A stretch of 64,000 bases of DNA from Thermothielavioides terrestris NRRL 8126 (lineage: Eukaryota > Ascomycota > Sordariomycetes > Sordariales > Chaetomiaceae). The DNA lies in contig NC_016462.1 of NCBI RefSeq assembly GCF_000226115.1, forward strand, positions 2,294,001-2,358,000. Reading direction: 5' to 3'. Made by a program: the position numbers and the translations under genes. Under the pieces are notes generated by a model. That model searched no databases and had not been told where the DNA came from. It saw only the letters and a program-made list of their open reading frames with translations. This document shows positions 45,670-57,482 of this stretch, piece after piece. The stretch's first letter is position 1, and each line of letters begins with the position of its first letter.

Positions 45670-48600
45670 ATGGACAACTCTTCCACCCCGCTGGCCGATT
45701 ACTTCTGGATCGCCGGGATAGAGCACATCACCTACGATGATGGTCCCGCCCTGCAGCAACCCCAGCAGCCCCAGCAGCTTGACGATACGATCGTCGAGGA
45801 TGGCGAGGGCGAGGCGACCGAAAGCTCGGTAGCGACTTCGTCGCGTGCCACCGCTCGGCATTCCCGCCAGAGCTCAGCCAACCGCCTCTCCACCTTATCC
45901 AAGCTGTCGCTCTCTCCCTCGCTCTCCGGCGGTGAGGGTCGGGTGTTGGAGGACGTCGACGGCAACACCCGTAGCAACCGCAGCAGCGCAACGATCCGGC
46001 CGAATCCGCCGCCGAATTTGGGCAGCACCAACACCAACGGCAATGGCAGCGGTGCTCCCGTTAGCCCTGGAGTCCATGGCTCTTCCGGAGGAGAGGGAAT
46101 CGGTTTCGACGGCCTACCGGCCGACTTTGACTTTGATGCGGCCCTGCTCAAGTTCGCAGCCGAGCGCGAGAACTTCCTGGACGATCTCAACTTCAGTGCC
46201 GGGGCAAAGATCCAGGCGAGGCCGCCCATGGTCAACCCGCGAGCAGAGAAACTGAAGGCCGACGAGGCCGACCAGATCGGGAAGAAAAGTCCGCTTAGGA
46301 GCATCCGTGGCAGCATCCGCCGCAAGATGAGTTTTAGGGACATGAGCAGCGTGAGGAAGCAGCCCATGCCTCCCCGAACGGGTATGTCTCGCCGCCCAGC
46401 CTTTGAGCTTGCTGCCACTTCCCGGCCTTTGCTTGGACTGATTTGTTCTCCTGTCTACTAGCTTCCATTCGGACAGCCAAACGGCTCAGCAATTACAACT
46501 CGGTTATCCCCCCTCCCGAACCGTTGAACTTGGACCCCGATATGCACCCGCTTAAGAGGCGGTTTGAGCCCGTTTTGCTCGACCGATATCCCCCGCGAGA
46601 CGCGTCGGCAGAGGAGCTAGCCAGGAGGGGCAAATTTCCAGACTATGTGCCCATGTTCGCCTTTCCCAACGACATCCAGATCGTGTCCTCGGATGACCGG
46701 CCACGCTCGACCTGGCACGGATTTACCATGACGTCGGACGACAACTCCAAGATCTACGGCATCACCATCATCGTGTGGACAGCGCTGAACGCGGAAGTGG
46801 CGGAGGAGGTGGAGAAGCGGTGTGAGCGGTGGCGGCAGAGACACATGAGCAATGAGGAAAGGGAGCTCGCTGCAAGTCTGGGCGGCCGCCTCGCCGCCGA
46901 GCGAGCGAACCTCTCTCAGCTGCTGGCGAAACTGGGCACCGTGCCCTCGGGGTCGGCGGCCAGAGAGTCGCTGGACGAACGGATCAGCGCCGTGGAAGAG
47001 AAGATCGCCCTCATGACGGAGATGTTGAGGCCTCTGAGACACGGCGCCGCGGCCAAGATCGATGGGCTCACCGCCGGCGAGACGGGCCTTTGGGCGCCGC
47101 GGGCGTTTGGTATCCTCGGCAGAGACCCGTCTAAGATGGGCTTCTGGAAGGAGTGGCTCCGGGCGGTTGTGGTGCCCATGACCGACGGCGCTGTCTTGCG
47201 GGTCCCGCCAAGCTCCCCCAAGGTCGGGCGATGGCAGCCTTTGGAGCGCTACGTCGTTAATCTTTGTACCGAGGCTTTCAGTCCGCTCAGTTCGCTGACC
47301 CAGGTGGAGCTCGGCGTGCGGGAGCTGCGGCTCTACGCTCGGAAGGAGGCGACCAACGAAATCCCGGGGTCGCGGACCATCGACATCTACGCTCTTTTCA
47401 GATGCCTGTCGCTGGAGAACATTGTGCTCCTGTTCGAGCACGCCATGTCTGAGGCTCGCATTATCTTCCTCTCGTCTCATACCGGCATGCTGCACCTTGC
47501 GTGCCATGCACTGGCCAGCCTCCTCTACCCGCTGAAATGGGCCAGCATCTTCATCCCGGTACTGCCGGCAAGGCTTATCTCGGCTCTCGAAGCCCCGTGC
47601 CCGTACATCGTGGGAGTGGAGAGACGGTACGAAAAGATCGAGCTTCCCGAGGACGATTACGTTCTTGTCGACCTCGACAAGGACACCGTCGAGGCCACGG
47701 CGCCCCCCGTCAGCTTGCCGCGGCAGCATCGGCGGAAGCTTCTGTCGCTGCTACAGATTGCTGCTCCTCACCGCCTGAGGTACGGCGTAGCGCCAGGGCC
47801 GCCTCCGTATGCCGTTGAAGCATTTCCCTATGATGCGTACTCGGCCGAGAATGAGGCGATCTTCAACCCTTGTCCGGCCAAGAGCTCGCTGGGAAAGTGG
47901 GTGACGCAGAACTCGTCCACATTTGGCGAACCCGATGAACCGAGCTCTATCCGCACACCCCTCTTCAACGCGTTCGCGAAGGCCAAGATCGACAGCAGCA
48001 AAGTGGATCGGCCGCCGACTGCAAAGTCGAATAAGGGCAGTCCTCCTTCGTCAGTGTCGCCCGTATCGATGAACTTCCCGCCGATGCCCATGACGCCGGT
48101 GTCGCGCAGCGACTCCGGGTTCGCCCAAACCATCAAGGAGAAGCGGTCAGGTCACTTCGACGAGAAGTCTAGGCGCAGCTCGTCGTTCGGCGTGGATAGG
48201 CATCATCCGCCGATGCATCGGCCGAGCCTCCCCTTCCTCAACGGGCACAGCCAGAACCTCTCTATCTCGGCCATCTCGATCGACTCGCAGTCCTCGTTCG
48301 GTGGTTATGCGCCTTCGACGTACGCGCAGTCGACCATTGCGGCCTCGACGATCATGCCGAACATGCCGATCCAGCCAGTCCGGAACACGGAGAACACTGT
48401 CTGGGTGGAAGGCCACTGCTTCAACTGGACCGCGTCTGAGACGCAGTCGACCTGCACGATCTGCGAGGAGCGATCGGAGGGCGACGGGCTTTACAAGTGC
48501 GGCGGGTGCAACTGCCTGGCCCACAACCGGTGCCTAGGATTCGTGTCCCTGGTTTGCCCCGAGGCCTTCCACGCCGACCGTGTGCGGGCCGCATTTGTGC

Positions 48601-49317
48601 GCTGCCTGGCTAGCCTCCTGTACACATACCGCAAGCACCTTGGCCGCCCAACAAGGCAGCAGAAGGCCAACGGCCAGCTGTACGTCTTCGACATGGACGC
48701 GTTCATCCGGAGCCTGCCTTACGACCAGCAAGAGTACGCCACCATGATGCGGGACACCCAAGGTAAGCAGGACCTTCCCGCCACACTCCTCCACTCTTGG
48801 GCCCCCCTCTCTCTTCTCTTCTAACAAACACCTCTCAGCCTTCAACGAATTCATTCACGAGCGCGAGCGCCGCCCGGCCTCGGACCCCGCCATCCGCCTC
48901 TTCGACGAGATCATCCTCGCCAAAAAGGCCCGCGGCCGCCCCACCACGCTCTCCGCCGGCCTGTCCCGCCTCTCGGCCCTGCGCGCCTCCCACGGCGGCT
49001 ATCCCGGCGCCGGCCCCGCCGGCTTCCACCACAGCCATGCCGCCGCCGCCGCGGCCAAGGTGCCCGGCTACCTGTCCGACACGACCGACCACATCTGGCG
49101 CACCGCCTCGGTGCCCGTGCCGTCGGCCAAGTTCCAGGGCGACTACCGCAGCGTGGTGACGCGCGTGCCGCTGCGCCTGGACCCGGCGCTGATGCGGGAG
49201 CCCCGCGCCATCCAGGGCGTCCCGCGCCCCGAGCAGGGCAAGGGCATGCGCGGGCTGGTCAGGAAGCAGGTTGCCAGCATGCTGGGCCCGCCGACGCCGG
49301 ATTTTAGCGTGCCTTGA
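45670..49317 (+). CDS. DENN-domain protein with C1-type zinc finger
   Basis: Probable Rab guanine-nucleotide exchange factor with a tripartite DENN module. Exons 45670-46381, 46462-48762 and 48839-49317 give 1163 residues. The N-terminal 240 residues are Ser/Asn/Gly-rich with a basic segment. The uDENN part holds RRFEPVLLDRYPPRD, DYVPMFAFPNDIQIV and FTMTSDDNSKIYGITIIVW, interrupted by a coiled coil (about 355-410). The core DENN follows: FRCLSLENIVLLFEHAMSEA, RIIFLSSHTGMLHLACHALA and LLYPLKWASIFIPVLPARLI. A long Ser/Pro linker leads to a Cys/His-rich C1-like finger near 887-935 (HCFNW, CTICEE, CGGCNCLAHNRC). The dDENN part resumes with AAFVRCLASLLYTYRKHL and runs into the last exon. Rab substrate cannot be told. 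Confidence 0.92.
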
Positions 49318-50325
49318 TCTTTTTCCCCGTCTGCCTGCTCGACCTCGCGTTGGGTTTGATTACTTTACGGGTTGTTTGTGAGAGGGGAGGGTTTGTCAGT
49401 GCACTGCTTGCTGGTGGGTTTGGCCGTGGCTTCATCCAGTCTCGATCATCTGTCTCCTCCTTCCTTTTCTGGTGTGGCCAAAAGGGGGAGGGAGCTCGAG
49501 CGTGTGTCTGAGCGAGCGACTGAATCAGGGGAACGGAATGAATTGTGTAATACTTTGCTTTTTCTGTACGATAGGCATTGTAATCTGTATGTTTGGCCCC
49601 CCTTTCCCCTCTTCCCCCCTTTCCTTCCTTGCCGCCTGGGCCTTGGGAGGAGGGGCGGTGAGGGGACGGACTGATGGGGGTGCTGGCGCAGGCTGGGTTG
49701 GAACATGGAGCACATAGCTGAAAAGGAAGCGAAAGCATAGTTTAGCCATTGCGTTGCGCTAAGTACAGGACCTAGCATTGATATACTCAGGGTATTGAGG
49801 GGCTTCCGGGTTTGGTTTGGTTGCGTTGGACCGACTTGGACACGGCACTGACCGCCGCCGCACGTCGGTGTCTGAATGACCACCAGCGCTTCCTGAAGTG
49901 GTGTGGTTTGCTGCCGTTCGGAGATATTTGCCTTTCGAGTTTCCATGATGATGTAGGTTCAGGCAGGCTCATCCGCTCTTGCCCTTGATGCAGCATCGCT
50001 CGGGTTCTTCCAGTACGCTATCATTGTGACTCGCACATCCACTTCCTAACTGCACCGGTGGAATGATACGCGACAGACCGCTAGCTGAAACTGGTACAAC
50101 CACGCCATACCTTCTATACCGGGCCGCCCCCCCGGACATGAACTCGTTCACCGCGAACTCCCAGAGAAGGAAACCCCGTCTCATCCAATAACCAAGCCAG
50201 CTGCGCCCCGACGCCTGCCATGCAAACCGCCATCCATTACCGGTAACCCATGATGACCATGCCCATGCCCATGCCCATGCCGGAACCGTGACATCAGCTA
50301 ACACCGCGCCGTAAAGCTCGCCATT
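49318..50325. other. Intergenic between DENN and ypi1 3' ends
   Basis: About 1 kb between convergent genes. No coding or structured element is supported; a short CCATGC tandem repeat lies near 50260-50281. Confidence 0.45.
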
Positions 50326-50986
50326 TCACGCGCTTTGCGGCCCGCCGCTCCCCTTCCCTCCATCGCCTCCTGACTCGTCCTTCCCGGGCTTGTCGTAACG
50401 CGGCATCTTCTCGTACGCGTTCGGGCTCGGCTGGCGCTTCCTCCTCCTCCCGCTCGTGCCGTCTCGCCCCCGGCCGTGTGGGTGTGAGTGCGCGTGGTCA
50501 TGGGGATGATGATGATGATGCCCGTCGCATTGATGCCCGTGTCCGTGCTCGTCGTCCCCGTCGGCGGGCGGCTTCCTCCCCCTTGGGTTTGCGCTGTCGG
50601 AATCCGAGTCCGAGTCGGAGGAGGAGGAGGAGGAGGAGTCTGATGAGGACGACTCGTCGCTTGACTCGTCGACCGCGCGCGGGCGGTGGTAGATGCAGCA
50701 GACTGGTTTGATGACGATCGGTTAGCTGCGGGCAGGCTGCGGGGCAGAAGAGGGTTGGCTTGCCTTTGGACTTCTTCCGCCCTAGCCCTTCGTTATCGAC
50801 CACGTCCGACCGCCACTGTACTGTTCGCCTGTTGGAATGGGCGCCGCGCAGGCGGAGGACGGGCTGGGGCTGGGCCTCGGTCTGGTTGGCCGGTGACGGT
50901 GTTGTAACGGTTTCTGTCTGGCTGCGAGAGGGCTGCGCGGAGGCGAACTGTTGTTGCTGTCGTGTCCGAGGAGCGAGAGACGCCAT
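50326..50986 (-). CDS. ypi1: Ypi1 type-1 protein phosphatase inhibitor (Inhibitor-3/PPP1R11)
   Basis: Small, mostly disordered nuclear regulator of protein phosphatase 1 (Glc7). Exons 50986-50764 and 50702-50326 give 199 residues. The family core is RTVQWRSDVVDNEGLGRKKS, joined across the intron to K-VCCIYHRPRAVDESSDES; the TVQW part is the PP1-docking RVxF-like motif. The C-terminus is acidic/Ser-rich, then His-rich (GHGHQCDGHHHHHPHDHAHS), and ends with the conserved NAYEKMPRYD. The frame can only be restored by a GC-AG intron: exon 1 ends at AAAG and the intron starts GCAAGC at 50763, ending CAG before 50702. The GC donor is directly visible and its phase (1) is correct. Confidence 0.95.
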
Positions 50987-52466
50987 GGCGTTGCGAGTTT
51001 GTGTTTGGCGGGCGGAAGCGGGGGTTCTGCGCTGTGCCGCGCCTTGGGATGTTGGTTTGGAGACCGGGTGGGCTGTCAGGAAGATGCCCCGCCGCCTTTT
51101 GTAGGTAGTGCGTTTCGCGGTTCGAATGCGGATACGCAGTTTCGAGACCTCGCAAGAGGTGTAGATCCTCGTTCCTGGAGAAGGTAGGTGTCGAGCGGTC
51201 AGATTTATGCTCCTTGAAGCTGAGCACTTTTACATAGAGGGCGACCAAAGATTTAGGTTGGAGATCTCCCACCTTGGCGGTTGCCCCATGCTGTCACGAC
51301 AGGGCTGAGATCAGCAGCGCACAGACACTGCTGTGGGGCAGTGAGCCTAGTGTACACTACCTAGTGTATCCCGTAGAAAACCCTGGAACCTTGGAAGCTT
51401 AACCAGGGGCAGTCCATGTGACATGGCCCAGCGCAACACATCAAGCCGACCGCACCAGAGCCGTGAAGAGCGAAGGAAGATGCTCATAGCTCCAAACAAA
51501 AGGCTACTGTGCAGCTGGAGATGTTGTGTGTGTAGGGCTACCATTGGACATTCTAACTCGCATCAACTATTCTGTATAGCCAACGCGGATAATCACGGTT
51601 GCTCATCGCCGTTCGAAACACAGGCTTCCAACATGATACTGAGGGAAACAGGCAATTGGGTGCTTCTATGCTGTCCCATTTCCGTCTGTTCTGGTTTCGA
51701 ACACCAATGACCTCTTTGCGTTGCCCAGTTGTCCTCAGTAACTCCTGGGATCCGCCTTGCGCACACGAATGCTGTTCTGCTGCTTTCCGCTGCGCAGGTC
51801 AGGACGGGATGGGTTTGTTTTTGCTTGGGCTCACATGCAGCATCAATAGTCAGGACTGTGTCTGAGAAGGTCTCCCGCTTCGGATGATTGCGCCGTCAGC
51901 GAACAAGTGGGTGTTTCTTTTACTGGCAGTGCAAATGAGCTGTTTGTGGACGTGACACCAATGCCATTTCCTGGTTACTCGAGTAAGGCGAGGCACCTTC
52001 CAGGAGTCACACTCTTGGACCACTTTCCGCCTCCTCGCTTTCTGTAAGATTCCAGGCGCCGCCTTCACACACTCTTCTCTTTCTTGCATGCCCACTGAAT
52101 GAGACTTTGAGGCAATCGCTCTCGGGTGGCTTTTTTGGCAACCCGCAGGTCGGCGCCGCAATAACTTGAAGGTCGGATCGCGCCGGAGAAGGCAAGCAAC
52201 GTCCCGGGCTTGCCAACAGTTGTCGAGCCATAATCCTCTTCCTGCCCGTCCACTAGGTAACAGGCCGATTTGGGTCCTTGCTTCCTGTTCTGGAACGGTG
52301 AGATCGTTTGCCGCCACTCAAAGAGCAGGCACGATCCGCTCCACTGTCACTGCTGCAGGCCGGTTGAGACCCGCGTGAAACCGAGTCGCGACTGCCAGCT
52401 TCCAGTCCTGACCGCATACCAACATAGAAGATACCGGCGACCGTTTCCTGAGCCAAGGCAGTCACA
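50987..52466. other. Intergenic between ypi1 promoter and mil1-like gene
   Basis: About 1.5 kb with no supported gene. One palindrome copy lies at 51348-51359, followed directly by CTAGTGTA. Minus-strand frames around 51850-52317 show no recognisable domain. Confidence 0.45.
51348..51359. repeat. Palindrome TAGTGTACACTA, copy 4
   Basis: Fourth identical copy, followed 3 bp later by a half site (CTAGTGTA). Confidence 0.8.
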
Positions 52467-54866
52467 ATGGCGACAGCGCCCCTTCCCGTTATGACCATGG
52501 ACGACCCTCAAGTTTCCGCGCAGTCGCTCGAGACGGACGACCCAGCAACTTCCGACTGCCCGACAACCTCGACCATTGAAGCACCGACAGACGATCAGCC
52601 AGCGTCTAACGACACAACCGCCGCGATGCCTCCTGGCGGCAAGCCGCGATCCAACACTCTGAAGCGCGAGGCTGATCTCAGCTCGCTGCTGAACGCCGCC
52701 GAGAAGACAGAGCTGACCTCGCTGGTCACCAAGGTGACCGAGTTGATGCTGAAGCAAGTCACAAGGCTGTTTGACCCCATTGTCGACCCTGCTGAGAGCG
52801 CCCAGCCATCGCGCATTGCTCTCTGGAACCAGCTGCCCTATTACCTGAAGGACCTAACCCTGGGCGGCCCCCTGAGCGAAAACCGAGCCAACCGGATCGA
52901 GAACGTGAAACCCAGCCGCTCCAAGAAGGCAGGCCGGGCGAAAGACAAGGGCGATGCCCTTCCAACTGTTGCCGATGCCGCCGGCGAGGAGGCGACCGAT
53001 GGCGCCCCGCGGCTCCAGGAGCTGAAGAAGGATGTGTTGCAGCACTTTCGCAAGTGGCAGACGGCTGTGCACAGGAGAATCGGCGAGATTTCGGTCAAGA
53101 AGGGACCCGAAGCTCAACCCCGCCAGTTTGGTCAATCGCCCTTTGGACCGAAGAGACGCCCGTCTCCCAACAAGAGAGGCAAGTTGAGTGGTATGTGATG
53201 AGTGCTGGCTTCGGACGCCCAGCTTGCTGACAATGGGACAGGCCCGAAGGTCCCGCCTGCACAAGTTCCGACTGTGGAAGCCGACCCTGTATTGGCACAG
53301 GTCTATCCGCCCACCCCGACAACGCTCTCCTCGCTGGGGGTAGAGAAGAGGTGCCTCCTGCTCCACTGTCTGCTCCTCCTGCTGCTTTCCCTGGAGCATT
53401 ACAATGCCCATACCCGCGTCCTGCTCCTGAACCTTGCGTCCTCTCTCCAATTGCCTGCTCGAATCCTGGCCGAGGAGGAGATCAGGGTGGGCGGAGCCTT
53501 GTCCCAGGTCGCCAAGACCCTGCCGCCAGACCTTCTCACGCAGAAGAAAACCGAGGACGGCAAACCGGCGAGAAAGTGGAAGGCTGCGCTCGCGAGCATG
53601 GCCAACGCCGCCGTCGGAGGAGCAGGCGGAAGCCTCGCTGAACCGCTCATGGCGGCTGGTATCGGATCACTCCCTGGAACTGCTGCTGGTGCTGGGATTC
53701 CAGCCACGGCTGCAGTCGGACTCCTCGGTCCGATGGCTGACAACGCGCTGTTTGTTGGAGCGCTGTTCGCCGTGTACGGCGCCAGAGCTAACGGCAAGAT
53801 GATGGAGCACTACCTCCGAGACGTCTGCGACTTCGCCTTCATACCGCTCCGTGGTGCGACCGGTCCGCACTCTGAGATGGGCAAGATCGCGGCAGAAAAC
53901 CGCCGGCTCCGGGTCGTTCTCGGCATCAGCGGTTGGCTGACGAACAAGACTGACAGCATTGCCGACCACTGGCAGTGCTTGGGCGAACAGACCGAAGTGT
54001 ACGCCGTCCGGTGGGAGCTCGAGGCCCTCGTCAAGCTGGGCTCGTCGTTCGAGACGCTGGTGAGGAGCGCAGCGTGGTCCAGGGCGAAGAAGGAAATCAT
54101 GGCTCGGACCAGTGAGCCACGTTCCAGCTTCCCAGCTCAGGCTGCACTGAGTGCTAATCAGCAAGGGCCAGTTTTCGCAAACCTGGTCGACGGTCGCTGG
54201 CCCGAGAGCCTGCTCAAAATCAGCAAGATCGTCGACAACAGTTGGAACAACGGCATGGTCCGGGCCGACAAGCTCGGGGCTGCGCTCGCCGACGTCATCA
54301 TGGGCAAGGCGCAGGGCGAGCGGGGAGTGTCGTTGATCGGCTATAGCCTCGGCGCCCGTGCCATCTACGCCTGTCTGATGTGTCTGGCTGAGAGGCGGGC
54401 CTTTGGGCTCGTTGAAAACGCGGTGATGATGGGCACGCCGGCACCTTCGGAGCCCACGGCGTGGTGTGCGATGAAGAGCGTGGTCTCGGGCCGGCTGGTC
54501 AACGTGTACTCGGAGAACGACTACATCCTGGGGTTCCTGTACCGGACCAGCAGCATCGATTACGGCCTGGCCGGGCTGCAGCAGGTCACCGGAGTGGACG
54601 GCATCGAGAACGTGGACGTAACTGCTAAGATCAGTCTCCACCCGCGATACCGGTTCCTCATCGGCAGCATCCTGCGGCACATCGGCTGGGAAGACACGGA
54701 TAGGGAGCAAATCGCCCGGGACGAAGCAGAGATGTCGTTTTACGAGGACCGCAACCGGAAGCACGAGGAGCGACGGAACACCATCGAGTGGGGCGAAACG
54801 GAGATCAAGAAGGGAAGCGAGCCGGGCGTTATCCGGACTCGGATGCGAAAGAAGAATAAGAAGTGA
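52467..54866 (+). CDS. mil1: DUF726/TMCO4-type alpha/beta hydrolase, Mil1-like
   Basis: Membrane-associated putative lipase/esterase of the DUF726 family; yeast Mil1 (YFL034W) interacts with the AP-1 adaptor. Exons 52467-53190 and 53242-54866 give 782 residues. The N-terminus is disordered, followed by a helical region (LNAAEKTELTSLVTKVTELM). Hydrophobic Gly/Ala segments at about 380-430 (SMANAAVGGAGGSLAEPLMA, then AATAAVGLLGPMADNALFVG-like) are probable membrane segments. The hydrolase core has VVLGISGWLTNKTD, the nucleophile elbow GYSLGARAIYACL (Ser near 609) and NAVMMGTPAPSEP, RLVNVYSENDYILGFLYR (Asp candidate) and LHPRYRFLIGSIL (His candidate). The C-terminus is strongly basic (MRKKNKK). 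Confidence 0.92.
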
Positions 54867-55340
54867 GCTGGCGGCGGTGCGGAACCGAGCGGTGGGTTAT
54901 GGAGTTTTATTGAGTTTGTGTAGGGGAGACGGAGTACGGTTTGGAGAGGCCGACTGTTGGGAAAGGACCAGGGCCGGGGAGACCGTTTTGTCTGTCGACA
55001 TGTATTAGCATCCGACGTTTAGTCCACAGTGGGCTTATCTGAGGGGAGGCACACCCAGCAGAGCATACCGTAAGATAGCCGTACTCACAAATTCGAGTTG
55101 ATCAGCCGGCGCTGTCGAGCATCGTCTTGCCAGCTTGTCCCAGCTCGCCAGGGAACAGCATCCCCAGTGTCCCGGGAGAGTCCCAAGGGGGATATTCCTT
55201 TCAGTCGTTTTCCCTCCATCCGTCAACGGGCTCGCCCTCTGGACCGCTCGTTCACGGCTTGTCGGCCGCGGTGCTGTTGTCTCATGCACCCTTGGCCTGA
55301 AACTAGCATACTCCTTTATCCCCTCTCTCCCTCCTTTCCC
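54867..55340. other. Intergenic between mil1-like and gatC-like 3' ends
   Basis: 474 bp between convergent stops. No further feature seen. Confidence 0.5.
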
Positions 55341-56030
55341 TCACTCCACCCCGTCCGCCATCCCATCCCCATCCCCATCTCCCTTGCCACTCCTCACGAC
55401 GAAATATCTCCCCACCTTCTCCTGCGCACACCCCAGCACATCCCAACTCTCCTCCTCCGCCCCAACAACTCCTTCTCCCGATCCCCCGTCCTCACGCCGC
55501 GGCCGCCGCGGCCGCCTGCACCGCCCGACGACCTCCTCGCGCGCGAGCGCGTCGCGCACCGTCGCCAGCGTGATGCTCGCCTCGCGCAGGCCGGCGGCCG
55601 TCTCGTCGCGGATGGCCTGCAGCGGCGCCACGCCGCGCGTGTCGACGCGCTGGATCGCCCGCACGAAGTGCAGCTGTGCGCGCAGCGTCGCGAGCATCTC
55701 CGCTGTCTCGGACGCGCTGGTTGGTTGGGGCAGGGCGGAGAGGCGCAGGAGGTGCGCTAGTTTCGTGGGTGTTATTGTGGATTCTTCGGGTTCGGTTTCG
55801 GCTTCTGTGGTGCTGGTGGTGGTGGAGGAGGTGGTGGGTTTGGGCGGCAGGAGGCTGCGGATTGACCACGTCGGGGTGGAAAGGAGGGCGTAGGGGTCGT
55901 GATGCGGTTTGGATGGGGGTGAGGTTTGGGTGGAGGAGGAAGATGAGGAGGACGACTGGTGGCGTCTGATGGACGGGGTGGTGAAGCGCCGTGGGGCGCG
56001 GGTTAGGAGGGGGAGACGTGGCCGGGCCAT
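55341..56030 (-). CDS. Mitochondrial GatC-like glutamyl-tRNA amidotransferase subunit
   Basis: Likely subunit of the mitochondrial enzyme that converts Glu-tRNA(Gln) to Gln-tRNA(Gln). A single exon encodes 229 residues. The start MARPRLPLLTRAPRRFTTPS is Arg-rich with no acid, a good presequence, followed by a Ser run. The GatC-type core is WSIRSLLPP, then ITPTKLAHLLRLSALPQPTS and MLATLRAQLHFVRAIQRVDT with GVAPLQAIRDET. This matches the bacterial GatC pattern of a helix with L-A-x-L-A-x-L and the later V-x-P-L-x-x-I. The C-terminal half is Arg/Gly-rich and then EKVGRYFVVRSGKG, seen in fungal members. It is divergent from sec17 with 374 bp between starts. Confidence 0.82.
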   Translation of the reverse strand: MARPRLPLLTRAPRRFTTPSIRRHQSSSSSSSSTQTSPPSKPHHDPYALLSTPTWSIRSLLPPKPTTSSTTTSTTEAETEPEESTITPTKLAHLLRLSALPQPTSASETAEMLATLRAQLHFVRAIQRVDTRGVAPLQAIRDETAAGLREASITLATVRDALAREEVVGRCRRPRRPRREDGGSGEGVVGAEEESWDVLGCAQEKVGRYFVVRSGKGDGDGDGMADGVE

Positions 56031-56404
56031 GTTGAGGGCGGGTTGTCCTGCTCGAGGAGTTGTCGTGGATGTGGACGGAGCTTTGTCGCTGCAGCTGAAG
56101 TTAGGTAATGTCGAGGCTCCGCGTTGGATTTTGACGAGACGAGCTGGGGTTTACGTTGATGGAAACATACTAGCTTAATTGGGCACCTATACTGCCGAAA
56201 AGGGTATAAAACCGTGGCAGCATCTGGCGTCATAGCTCAGGCTGCAGCCTGACTTGAGACGGCTGGCCCACCTCCAGGCCCCGCCTCTTCGAAGGCCGAC
56301 TGTTAGCGACGCCAAACACCCAACAACCGATTTCTCAGTTTGCAAAAGATCTGCCAGTTGAGACATTCCCGAGTCACTTTGACGTTCACTACCTGCAACA
56401 CATC
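56031..56404. promoter_or_regulatory. Divergent promoter region, gatC-like and sec17
   Basis: 374-bp spacer between divergent starts. No specific motif assigned. Confidence 0.4.
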
Positions 56405-57482
56405 ATGGCTCTGGACCCACGCGCGCTGGAGGAGAAGGTGCGCTTGCGCTTCCCGCCCTCGCCGGTGCCCCCTACACACCCAGCTGCTGACGCGCAAAGT
56501 ACACAGGCCAAAAAGACCCTCCAGAGCGCGTCTAGCGGATTCAGCTTTTTCAGCAACAAGGAGGACAAGTACCAGAATGCTGCCGATCTCTATGTCCAGG
56601 CGGCCAATGCCTACCGGTTGGAGAAGAAGAGTACGAGCCTGCGCGGACCCATCCTCCTCCTTCCAGCCCCTCGCTGACCGAGAGGCAACAGACAAGGAAG
56701 CGGGCGCGGCGTTCGAGGCAGCAGCAAATATTCACCAAAACAAACTGAACGAGCCGGACGACGCGGCGAACATCATGGTGGACGCATTCAAGGTGTACAG
56801 GAAAGAATATCCCAACGACGCCGTGCGGTGTATCAAGAAAGCCATCGACCGGTACCAGGCGAAAGGCAACTTCCGGCGGGCGGCTTCTCATCTGGAAAAC
56901 GTGGCCGAGCTGCTCGAGGTGGAGCTTGGCGACCGCAAGCAGGCCATGGGCTACTACCACGACGCGGCACGCTGGTACGAGGAGGACGGGGCAAAGGCGT
57001 GAGTAGTGGCACACAACGACCCCGTTGCTGACAGTCGGTGCGCCTGCATTGCTGACGCTCTCGGCAGGCTTGCCAACAAGCTGTGGCTCAAGGAGGCCGA
57101 CATTGCTGCGCTCGAGGGCGATTATTACAAGGCGCTTGAGAACTACGAGAAGGTGGCCGACTCATCACTAGACAACAACTTGATGAAATACTCGGTCAAG
57201 GACTACTGGCTGAAGGCGGGGATCTGCGTCCTGGCGACCAAGGACCTCGTCAGCGCGCGCCGCAACCTGGAGCGGTACAAGGAGAAGGACCCGTCCTTCG
57301 CGGCCCAGCGCGAGTGCCAGCTGCTGTCGGACCTGATCGAGGCGGTCGAGGCCGGGAACCAGGAGCTGTTCACCGACAAGCTCTACGCGTACGACCAGCT
57401 GAGCCGGCTCGACAAGTGGAAGACGGAGATGCTGGTCAGGGTCAAGAACCAGATTGAGGAGGCGGATAATGAATTTTCGTGA
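56405..57482 (+). CDS. sec17: Alpha-SNAP vesicular fusion protein Sec17
   Basis: Adaptor that recruits NSF/Sec18 to SNARE complexes for disassembly after membrane fusion. Exons 56405-56437, 56507-56630, 56692-56998 and 57068-57482 give 292 residues, exactly the family length. The short first exon encodes MALDPRALEEK. The N-terminal loop with SASSGFSFFSNKEDKYQNAA carries the membrane-contacting Phe residues. TPR-like helices follow (DLYVQAANAYRLEKKNKEAG, AAFEAAANIHQNKLNEPDDA, YPNDAVRCIKKAIDRYQAKG, GDYYKALENYEKVADSSLDN). The C-terminus (LDKWKTEMLVRVKNQIEEAD) is the region that stimulates NSF. All junctions keep frame. Confidence 0.97.
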
